From: Scalesia atractyloides
Taxonomy: Eukaryota > Streptophyta > Magnoliopsida > Asterales > Asteraceae
DNA: 64,000 nt
NCBI GenBank assembly: GCA_947069175.1
Contig: CAMTDV010000018.1
Location: 44,528,869 to 44,592,868 of the forward strand
Direction of reading: 5' to 3'
Made by a program: the position numbers and the translations under genes. Shown in pieces: positions 55,379 to 64,000 of the stretch (position 1 is its first letter; every line of letters begins with the position of its first letter). A model generated the notes under the pieces. The model searched no databases, had not been told where the DNA came from, and was given only the letters and a program-made list of their open reading frames with translations.

Positions 55379-58300
55379 TCACGCGAACTCGTCGTCCGAT
55401 CCGTATTCGACCTCAGCGTCCGCACCTGTCAGCAAATTTTTCATACCGTTAATTCTCAACAAGTATTTAAACCGTGATAATGAAAATGGTTTGGTATAAA
55501 AATCAGCCTTTTGTTCGTCGGTGTGGATTTTTTCTATTCGTACCAATTTCTTTTCGTAACAATCACGAATGAAATGATAACGAATTTCAATGCGTTTTGT
55601 GCGTGAGTGATGAACCAAATTTTTAGTTATATCGATGGCTGCTTTGTTACAACATACAGCGGAGTGTCTAGAAATTGCAGACCATAGTCTCTCATCTGTT
55701 GTTGAATCCATAAAATCTGTGAACAACAGCTGGAGGCCGAGATATACTCAGCTTCACAGGTCGAGAGAGCGACCGTAGTCTGTTTCTTACACTGCCAGGT
55801 TACCATTCTTGTTCCGAAGAACTGGCATCCCGCTGTAGTTGATTTTCAATTCAACTTATCTACACCAAAATTGGAATCAGCATAGGGGCATCCTTTCAGA
55901 TATCTGAAGATACGCTTCACGATCTGCATGTGTAAGATCCTCGGGCTTGACTGATATCTGGTGCATAGGTAGGTTGGATACATAATATATGGGCGCAATG
56001 CCATCAGATACATCAGTGATCTAATCATCGATCTATATAACGTCTCGTCAACTTTGGCTACAGTCTCGTCAACACAAATGCCGTGGTTGAGAGTAAGAGG
56101 CGTAGATAGAGGCTTCAAGCTTTCCATTCCAAACTTCGTCAAGATGTCGTGAACATACTTAGTCTGATGAATGAAAATACCATCTGGAAGCTGATCTACT
56201 TGCACACCAAGAAAGAACTTCATTTCGCCCATCGAGGACATTTCGAATTTCTTTTTCATGATTCCCTCAAACTCTTTGCAGAGACTATCATTTGTAGATC
56301 CAAAGATGATGTTGTCAACATATATTTGAACTACAATCAGATGGCCATCAACTTCTCTGGTAAACGAGTACTATCCACAGTTCCTCTGGTAAAGTCGTTT
56401 CCGACAAGATGTTGCGACAACGTCTCGTACCAAGCTCTCGGGGCTTGGTGTAGACCATAAAGTGCTTTATCCAGTAGGTACACTTTCTTCTTATTAATTG
56501 GATCGACAAACCCCGGTGGTTGTCCAACGTACACCTTCTCGCGTAATTTGCCATACAGAAAAGCGAATTTGAAATCCAATTGATAGACCTTAAATCCTTT
56601 CCATGATGCAAAAGCTAGAAATATTCGAATAGATTCCAATCGAGCTACTGGTGCATAGACTTCAGTGTAGTCAATCCCTTCCTGCTGGTGAAATCCCTTG
56701 ACAACAAGCCTAGCTTTGTTACGAACAATAACTCCTCTATCATCATGTTTACACTTAAAGACCCATTTTGTATCAAATGCTTTCTGATTTTCTGGTAGGT
56801 CTTCAAGCTTCCACACACCCAACTTCTCAAACTGCAATAATTCTTCTTGCATTGCTTGTACCCAGTTTTCATCTGCTAAAGCTTCATTAACTGTCTTCGG
56901 CTCAATCGGAGAGACGAAACATGAACTGAAACAAAAATTCTTGGTTGTAGCAACACGTGTATAGAAACAACTAAGTGCTTTATTAATTTGCCCCCGAGTT
57001 CTAACACCAGTTTGAAGTTCTTCGATAATATTTGTTGGCGGATGATAAGAATATGATCGTGACAATTCTTCGCTTGGAAGATCTACTGAGTTTTGCTGAT
57101 TCGTGAAGTTGAGATCAATAACCAATTCAATGTTTGGAGAGCTTGATGAAGCTTCATTTCTGTTGTTCGAGACTGCAGATTGATTAAGAAGACTTGTTAT
57201 CTGCTCCACTTCTTCATCTGAAGAAGATGATTCCCCATCAGCATCAAATGTTGGTGCTCCATCTGAATCAGATTTTGATTCTGAGGCATACTAGGCTCTG
57301 TTGTTGTATTAACTGATTCAGTAGAGGCCTTCGTTGGAAGATTAGTAGGTGTTGATAATGTTTCAGACACATTTTCAGTCGGAACACCACTAATATTTTA
57401 ACTTGCGCCAGAAGAAGATGGATCCAATGTGGGTTGATTAACCATAATTGGTCAAACAATTTTCTCTTGATTCGCTGACTGGTGAAGATAATATAACGCT
57501 GCAACTTCTTCGTCAGTTGGTTCTTTGGGCAAGTCAAATGACTTCCAAACGTCTTGATAGTTAAACAGCCACGCGTCAGCTTTCCTTTGAATAGGATCCG
57601 TGTAGCTGAAACAATCCACGTGTTGTGCTTCAATAACCTTTCTTAATGAAGGAACATATACTCTTCTTAACGGACTCGCATATCCGACAAAGAAACCTTC
57701 AAGAGATTTAGCTCCGAATTTGCCATCTTGGTCTATTACGGTACAAGGTGCACCGAATGGTCCTAAGAACTTCAAATTTGGCTTCTGTCGGTTTATCATC
57801 TCAAAACATGTTTTCTTTGTTGGTTTGACAGTGAGAACTCTGTTTAGTGTGTAGCAAGCCGCAGCAACCGCTTCACTCCAGAAGCTGATTGGAAGTATAG
57901 AATCTGCAGGCATGGTTCTCGCAGTTTCAATCAAAGTTCGGTTCTTCCGTTCAGCAACTCCGTTTTGCTGTGGAGTATAGGGAGCACTAAACTCATGCAG
58001 AATCCCTTTTGCGTTGCAGAATTCCATCATTCTTTTTTTCTTAAACTCTGTGCCGTTGTCACTTCTAATGCATCTGACCAGCAGATGATAAATGTTCTCG
58101 AGTTTCTTGAATAGAATAACCAAGTTCTCGAACGTTTCGTCTTTTGATTCTTGAAAGAATACCCATGAATATCTCGAATAATTATCTGTCACAACCAAGC
58201 AATATAAGTCTCCTGAGATGCTACGAACATTTACAGGACCAAATAAGTCCATAGGGAGACGTTCTAATGGCAGTTTGATTGAGTTTAGAATTTTCTTCGA

Positions 58301-58903
58301 ATGCGATTTCTTGATCTGCTTTCCCTTCTTGCATTCCAAGCAATGATGAGACATCTGAATCTTTGAAGAATTACGCCTTCTACAAGATCATTATGAACCA
58401 AGAAATTCATTTTTCGCAAACGAATATGCCCCATCTTATGATGCCAAAGAATAGAATCTTTTTTGGTAGCCTATGATACAAAACATTGTGCTGATTGTGA
58501 TGAAGTGGTAGCGATACCCATATCAAGAACATATAAATCATTCATCGGCGACTATCCCGGCTTCAAGATAATCGCATCAGAATCCACTCATCTGGAATTT
58601 TGAATCCCGGCTTCAAGATAATACACTCTTTAGCATTAAAATGGACTGTGAATTTCTTGTCACAAATATGTGATATACTCAGAAGATTGTTCTGAAGTTC
58701 TGCAATATAGTTCACGCGATCAAAAGAAACTACGCCAGGCGACTATCCTTCCACCTTGATTTCCTGCAAATCCAACATATCCACCATTTATAGCTTTAAT
58801 TTCGAATAGCAACGCTTTCATTCCCGTCATGTGCCTGGATGCTCCACTATCTAAAATCCACTTTGAAAGTACGGATCTTTGGAGCCCCTGCAAAATTCAG
58901 AAA
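55379..58903 (-). pseudogene. pol: Pol copy A of element D (complete domain order, decayed)
   Basis: Protease WILDSGASRHMTG at about 58865-58825, with an 18-19 base deletion near 58735. Integrase zinc part (CLECKKGKQ) at about 58345 and core APYTPQQNGVAERKN near 57965. RT with DTKWVFKCKHDDRG near 56760 and a damaged catalytic region near 56320. RNase H from about 56060 to the stop at 55381-55379. The integrase part, the shuffled linker (58548-58577) and the linker to RT are almost identical to C; from about 57000 downward the sequence departs from C. Frameshifts lie near 58560, 57450, 57290, 56340 and 55850. Confidence 0.88.
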
Positions 58904-59879
58904 TTAGGTGAAAAGCTCTACCCAAGCCTTCTTGGTCTTGGGTTTTATTGGATAACCATCATCAAAAGCATATTCAAACTCATCAACATCATCAAAATCA
59001 AATTCATCATCTGTTTCAACAATGTTAATGTTTGAAAATTTCACTTTTTTCTTAGCTTTTACAAATTTGACATTATCGTTGTTTATTTCTGTTTTAATTT
59101 CTTTCACATTCTCACTAGTCTTTACAAGCTCAGACTTAGTTATTTCAGACTTAGATTCTTTTGTGTGTCAGTCTTTACTAGCTCAGACTTAACAACACCA
59201 GATGTTGTTGACCTTTTCTTGGCAATCCAGGTTTGAGATTTGATATTAGCCTTTTTGATGTAAAACTTGTTTTCATTAGACCTAGAAGTTTCAACTTTTT
59301 TGAAAATGGAATTTTCAAAAATCTTTTCAGACTTTGGTTTAACTTCTGGTTTTGATTCATTTTGTTTCCAAATCTTTACAGGTCTGACAAACACTGGTTG
59401 CTTTGGTTTAACAACATTTGAATCTTCTTTTCTTCGAAGATAAGCCGATTTTGATTTCGGACATTGTCGTGCAATATGACCAGTTTCATTGCACTTGAAA
59501 CATGTCTGATTATCAAGTGGACGTCCTTTAACAGGTAGTTTTACCCTACTAGAAGTTTTGACACCACTTGTAACCTTGGCTTTATCCCAAATTTCTTTCT
59601 CCTTCTTGAACTCATCATTTGACTGTTTACCAATCAAACTCTCCTCAAGAACTGTACTCCTCCCATATAAAAACTTCATGTTTTGTTTTTCTATTCATGA
59701 AATGGTGACGGTTTCTTTACAGATTCATCAGTTTCTTCTTCTAAACCCAACCCCGCTCACCGGTTTTCTGGATGATCACCACCGTTTCTTCGGTAATTGT
59801 TTCTTTTAGGTTTGGAATAGAATTTTTGTTCATTGATTACTAATTCCTCTGATGTGACTTCCACGAGTTTAAAGAATTT
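58904..59879 (-). pseudogene. gag: Gag C-terminal fragment of element D
   Basis: Starts abruptly at the junction (59878-59882) inside the region after the coiled coil and contains the second knuckle CFKCNETGHIARQCPK (about 59500-59460), the Lys-rich tail and the end KTKKAWVELFT with a TAA at 58904-58906. It is nearly identical to C 26226-27202, including the stop at GAATAG and the C-type frame breaks. No Gag N-terminus precedes it; an RNase H fragment does. Confidence 0.87.
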
Positions 59880-59882
59880 ATC
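59878..59882. other. Recombination junction in D, 5-bp microhomology
   Basis: GATAA on the minus strand belongs both to the RNase H sequence (GGTGCAGATAA) on one side and to the Gag sequence (GATAAATTCTTTAAAC) on the other. No LTR, target duplication or filler is present. Confidence 0.85.
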
Positions 59883-62556
59883 TGCACCAAAAAACGGAAT
59901 CAGCATAGCCTGTGAGGTCAAAATTGTCGTTCTTCGGGTACCACAAGTCGGTGCTTGGGCATCCTTTCAGATATCTGAAGATACGCTTCACGATCTGCAT
60001 GTGTAAGATCCTCGGGCTTGACTGATATCTGGCGCATAGGCAGGTTGGATACATAATATCTGGGCGTGACGCCGTCAGATACATCAGCGATCAAATCATC
60101 GATCTGTATAACGTCTCGTAAACTTTGGCTCCAGTCTCGTCAACGCAAATATCTTGGTTGAGAGCAAGAGGCGTAGATAGAGGCTTCAAGCTTTCCATTC
60201 CATACTTAGTCTGGTGAATGAAAATACAATCCAAAAGCTGATGTACTTGCAAACCAAGAAAGAACTACATTTCGCCCATCGAGGACATTTCGAATTTCTT
60301 TTTCATGATTCCCTCAAAATCTTTGCAGAGACTATCGTTTATAGATCTAAAGATGATGTCGTCAACATAGATTTGAACTATAATTAGATGGCCATCAATT
60401 TCTCTGGTGAAAAGAGTACTATCCACAGTTCCTCTGATAAAGCCGTTTCCGACGAGATGTTGTGATAACGTCTCATACCAAGCTCTCGGGGATTGGTGTA
60501 GACCATAAAGAGCTTTATCCGGTAGGTACGCTTTCTTCTTGTTATGTGGATCGACAAACCCTGGCGGTTGTCCAACGTACACCTTCTCTCGTAATTTGCC
60601 GTACACAAAAGCCGATTTGACATCCAATTGATAGACCTTAAATCCTTTCCATGATGTGAAAGCTAGAAATATTCGAATAGATTCCAATCGAGCTACTGGT
60701 GCATAGACTTCCGTGTAGTCTATCCCTTCCTGCTGGTGAAATCCCTTGACAACAAGCCTAGCTTTGTTACGAACAATAACCCCTCTATCATCACGTTTAC
60801 ACTTAAAGACCCATTTTGTATCAATTGCTTTCTGATTTTCTGGTAAGTCTTCAAGCTTCCACACACCCAACTTTTCAAACTGCAATAATTCTTCTTACAT
60901 TGCTTGTACCCAGTTTTCATCTGCTAAAGCTTCATTAACTGTCTTAGGCTCAATCGGAGAGACGAAACATGAACTGAAACAAAAATTCTTGGTTGTAGCA
61001 ACGCGTGTATAGAAACAACTAAGTGCTTTATTAATTTGCCCTCGAGTTCTAACACCAGTTTGAAGTTCTTCGATAATATTTGTTGACGGATGATAAGAAT
61101 ATGATCGTGACAATTCTTCGCTTGGAAGATCTACTGAGTTTTGCTGATTCGTGAAGTTGAGATCAACAACCAATTCAATGTTTGGAGAGCTTGATGAAGC
61201 TTCATTTCTGTTGTTCGAGACTGCAGATTGATTAAGAAGACTTGTTATCTGCTCCACTTCTTCATCTGAAGTAGAAGCATTCGTTGGAAGAGTAGTGGGT
61301 AATGATAATGTTTCAGAAACATTTTTAGCCGGAACACCACTAATGTTTGTACTTGGCCAGAAGAAGATGGATCCAACGTGGGTTGATTAACCATAATTGG
61401 TCGAACAATTTGCTCTTGATTCGCTGACTGGTGAAGATAATATAACGTTGCAACTTCTTCGTCAGTTGGTTCTTTGGGCAAGTCAAATGACTTCCAAAGG
61501 TCTTGATAGTTAAACAGCCACACGTCACCTTTCCTTTGAATAGGATCCGTGTAATTGAAACAATCCACGTGTTGTGCTTCAATAACCTTTCTTAACGAAG
61601 GAACATATACTCTTCTCAACGGACTCGCATATCCGACAAAGAAACCTTCAAGAGATTTAGCTCCGAATTTGTCAACTTGGTCTATTACGGTACATGGTGC
61701 ACCAAATGGTTCTAAGAACTTCAAATTTGGCTTCCGTCGGTTTATCATTTCAAAACATGTTTCTTTGTTGGTTTGACAGTGAGAACCATGTTAAGCGTGT
61801 AGCAAGCCGCAGCAACTGCTTCACTCCAGAAGCTGATTGGAAGTTTAGAATCTACAAGCATGGTTCTCGCAGTTTCAATTAAAGTCCGGTTCTACTGTTC
61901 AGTAACTCCGTTTTGCTGTGGAGTATAGGGAGCACTAAACTCGTGCAGAATCCCTTTTGCGTTGCAGAAATCCTTCATTTTTTATTCTTAAACTCTGTGC
62001 CGTTGTCACTTCTAATGCGTCTGACCGGCAGATGATAAATGTTCTCGAGTTTCTTGAATAGAATAACCAAGTTCTCGAATGTTTCGTCTTTTGATTCTTG
62101 AAAGAATACCCACGAATATCTCGAATAGTCATCTCTGACGACCAAGCAATATAAGTCTCCTGATATGCTTCGAACATTTACAAGACCAAATAAATCCATG
62201 TAGAACAGTTCTAAACGCAACTTGATTGAGTTTAGAATTTTCTTCGGATGAGATTTCTTGATCTGCTTTCCCTTCTTGCATTCCAAACAATGATCAGACA
62301 TCTGAAAACTTCAAAGATTTACGCCTTCTACAAGATCATTATGAACCAAGAAATAATTTTTTTCGCAAATGAATATGCCCCATCTTTCGATGCCAAAGAA
62401 TAGAATCTTTTTAGTAGCCTTTGATACAAAACATTGTGCTGATGGTGATGAAGTGGTAGCAACACCCATATCAAGAACATATAAATCATTCTCTCGTGGT
62501 GCTCGCATCAGAATCCACTCATCTGGAATTTTGAATCTCGGCTTCAAGATAATACA
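59882..62556 (-). pseudogene. pol: Pol copy B of element D (protease end to RNase H start)
   Basis: Reading on the minus strand from 62556: end of the protease (CIILKPRFKIPDEWILMRAP), integrase zinc part with CLECKKGKQ near 62290, core with APYTPQQNGVTEQ near 61915 (damaged), integrase C-terminus (61748-61260), RT with DTKWVFKCKRDDRG near 60810 and YVDDIIF near 60365, and RNase H broken at YADSVFWC (59890). The RT and RNase H half is almost identical to C, including the frameshift at YADSVFWC; the integrase half is not. A deletion of about 90 bp lies near 61270. The 5' side is cut by E. Confidence 0.87.
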
Positions 62557-63021
62557 TGTCACACCCCGACCCGCAGCGAAAATAAGAGTCGGGGCATAAT
62601 TGGGTTATCACCAAAGCACATGACATTTACTATTATGTTTCATAATTAATAAAGTCAAAGTTACATTATCAAACATCCAAACATGTTCATTCAATACAAA
62701 GGAAAATAACCAAACATAACAATCCCAATACTAAATCGTTTTATTCTTCTAATCCAGGTCCTATGTGTTCCTAGCTGCTGCTGGTTCACCTGTATCATGT
62801 GTAAAATGGGAGTTTTTGGGTCAACATAAGTTGGCGAGTGAACCTTATTAGATAAACATTTAATAATGATTTTATGGTTAGTTTATCAATGAAATATTGC
62901 GCATAATCATAAATGAGCAAATGTAAATAATCAAGCATTGGCAAGTAGCAGTTACAATTATAACATACAATAGCACTTGCTAGCATACATGAATATACCA
63001 ATATCATACGATAACTAACAT

Positions 63022-63260
63022 AAATGAACTGTGCGATCAAGGCTCAATCAAACGGAGCCGATCGTATTGCATGTACTGAAAATGTAAAATGAACTGTGCG
63101 ATCAAGGCTCAATCAAACGGAGCCGATCGTATTGCATGTACTGAAAATGTAAAATGAACTGTGTGATCAAGGCTCAATCAAACGGAGCCGATCGTATTGC
63201 ATATACTGAAAATGTAAAATGAACTGTGCGATCAAGGCTCAATCAAACGGAGCCGAACGT
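63022..63260. repeat. 65-bp minisatellite in element E
   Basis: Landmark GAACTGTG at 63026, 63091, 63156 and 63221, exact period 65, about 3.6 units with very few differences. Each unit holds GGCTCAATCAAACGGAGCC, an inverted pair GGCTC/GAGCC. Confidence 0.92.
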
Positions 63261-63261
63261 A

Positions 63262-63816
63262 TGCGGGCACGCCAGGTTCAACCGCATAATAAAATGGGGA
63301 ACAAGCTCAACACTCATAAATGGGGAGCGGCGGCCTCGGCAATTGCATGTACTGAAATAATAATTTGCATCCAATAATAACTACTTAACAGCAACAAACT
63401 AAATACACATGTTCATGATATGATGTATGCACAATGGTTTAGTTATAATATGTATATAAACAAAGACACATGATACACCCAAAAAACGTGATTAAAACGG
63501 GGAATTTGTAAGATTTACTCACATTGGGTGCGTTGAATTGGAGATGGTGAGATGCGCACGATTTAGATGAGCGGATCGACGAGGAATACTAACCTAAATA
63601 ATAATGGAAAAATATATTAGATGGATGGATTTTATTAAGGATTTTAATGAAGTTTTTAGATATATTTTTGTGAGTTTATGGCTATTTTCTATCTTTAAAA
63701 ATGTTATTTTTTAGTATTTTTAATTGATTTTTAAATTAAATTAAATAAAAAAAAAAAATATATTATTAATTTTTTTTAAGCGTTGACCGTTGACCGGTTC
63801 GGTCAGCGAATAATCC
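63262..63816. other. AT-rich part of element E
   Basis: No ORF or known motif. A low-complexity A/T run lies at 63700-63780, followed by TTGACCGTTGACCGGTTCGGTCA, a short inverted and direct repeat of GACCG words at 63784-63806. Confidence 0.4.
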
Positions 63817-63889
63817 TGCGCCGGGTGGGATTCGAACCGGCGACCTCCCGTTCACGTGCACGCAGCTCTACCAACTGAGCTACGTGTCT
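63817..63889 (-). tRNA. tRNA-like sequence, probable pseudogene
   Basis: The minus strand has an A-box/D-arm (TAGCTCAGTTGGTAGAGC) and a B-box/T-loop (GGTTCGAATCC) at normal spacing. The anticodon position aligns with CGT (Thr type), but base 33 is not T, the anticodon stem pairs poorly, and the acceptor strands (AGACACG and CCGGCGC) do not pair. A different hairpin, CGCCGG with CCGGCG, is perfect around the T-loop. It may be a tRNA pseudogene or a tRNA-derived SINE head. Confidence 0.45.
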
Positions 63890-64000
63890 AACCCGAAATA
63901 AACTCGTTTTTAATTATATTTATACACTTATTTGAATTAACCGAAAATTCCTTTATTTGCAAAAACGTTTTAATTCAATTGGACCGGTGCTCGTGACGAG

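Larger units (their letters stand above)
36468..62556 (-). mobile_element. Element D: composite Sirevirus-like copia element, split by G1, cut by E
   Basis: The minus-strand element has its 3' LTR at 36468-36877 preceded by a polypurine tract. Reading 5' to 3' on the minus strand it has a first pol copy (62556-59882), a junction, a Gag C-terminus plus a second full pol copy (59879-55379), the conserved spacer and palindrome array, a long env-like ORF interrupted by G1, the polypurine tract and the LTR. Its 5' end is outside the window because E is inserted at 62557. The two pol copies are not identical; see the findings for the recombination evidence. Confidence 0.88.
62557..64000. mobile_element. 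Element E: LTR-like sequence inserted in D, incomplete
   Basis: At 62557 the D pol frame stops and TGTCACACCCCGACCCGC begins, a typical plant LTR terminus. ATACA (62552-62556) would be the left target duplication. The start carries an inverted pair CCCCGAC and GTCGGGG. No ORF is supported up to the window end. By analogy with the G1 and G2 termini the orientation is probably minus, but it is not proven. The far end is not visible. Confidence 0.6.

Noticed and set aside
59882..62556. D copy B as a separate inserted element
   Set aside because: No LTR, primer site, polypurine tract or target duplication lies at the junction with copy A, and the joint falls on a 5-bp microhomology inside coding sequence.
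22457..62556. Large chromosomal inverted duplication (C on plus, D on minus)
   Set aside because: Similarity is limited to retrotransposon sequence, C has its own target duplication, and the flanks are unrelated.
63817..63889. Functional tRNA-Thr(CGT) gene
   Set aside because: Acceptor and anticodon stems do not pair and the base before the anticodon is not T.
1..64000. Host protein-coding gene hidden between elements
   Set aside because: Every longer frame could be assigned to a retroelement or was a shadow frame, and no multi-exon host gene signal was visible by eye.

Overview
This is a gene-poor plant nuclear window made almost entirely of nested LTR retrotransposons. I found no host protein-coding gene. 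The copia elements are Sirevirus-like: a very long Gag, PR-INT-RT-RNaseH order, a further ORF between pol and the 3' LTR, palindrome arrays in non-coding regions, and a primer site matching initiator Met-tRNA. Together with the Tekay-like Ty3/gypsy element, these families point to a dicot and most likely to Asteraceae. That assignment is inference from family resemblance, not proof.

Layout. (A) 1-11740, minus: a Sirevirus-like copia element running off the left edge, with its 5' LTR at 11341-11740. (G2) 11741-20186, minus: remains of a Ty3/gypsy element with a decayed gag and no pol, a piece of 3' LTR (11741-12618), a hairpin-rich tandem array (about 12750-13960) and a piece of 5' LTR (18953-20186). 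A solo LTR (S, 14221-16917, target duplication CCCAT) is inserted in it. (B) from 20187, plus: a copia element inserted in the G2 LTR. Its gag is split by (C) 22457-32314, plus, a complete but internally deleted copia element flanked by the duplication ATCGG. B resumes at 32320 and is cut again at 36468 by (D) 36468-62556, minus, a copia element whose right end is outside the window. The env-like region of D is split by (G1) 38576-50789, minus, a young full-length Tekay-like gypsy element with 3.11-kb LTRs and the duplication TCATT. At 62557 D is interrupted by (E), an LTR-like sequence carrying a 65-bp minisatellite and a tRNA-like sequence. The inferred nesting is G2 > B > {C, D > {G1, E}}.

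The strongest unusual points are these. D carries a circularly permuted block of about 4 kb that matches C (26226-30285), closed on a 5-bp microhomology, as expected if a circle derived from a C-like element recombined into D. Palindromes of the form AAGTTCGNNCGAACTT lie in arrays before both gag and the env-like ORF, each array ending at a splice-acceptor-like TTTTCAG or CACAG. A 35-nt micro-exon with conserved splice signals precedes the env-like region in A, C and D. The copia Gag is about 1200 residues long with two zinc knuckles and a CX2CX3CX2C motif between them. G1 has an in-frame 80-nt candidate intron in gag, an extra coiled-coil ORF upstream of gag, and five tandem palindromes in each LTR.

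Apart from the G1 pol frame, all coding regions carry frameshifts or stops. They are best read as decayed or non-autonomous copies. All comparisons were made by eye.
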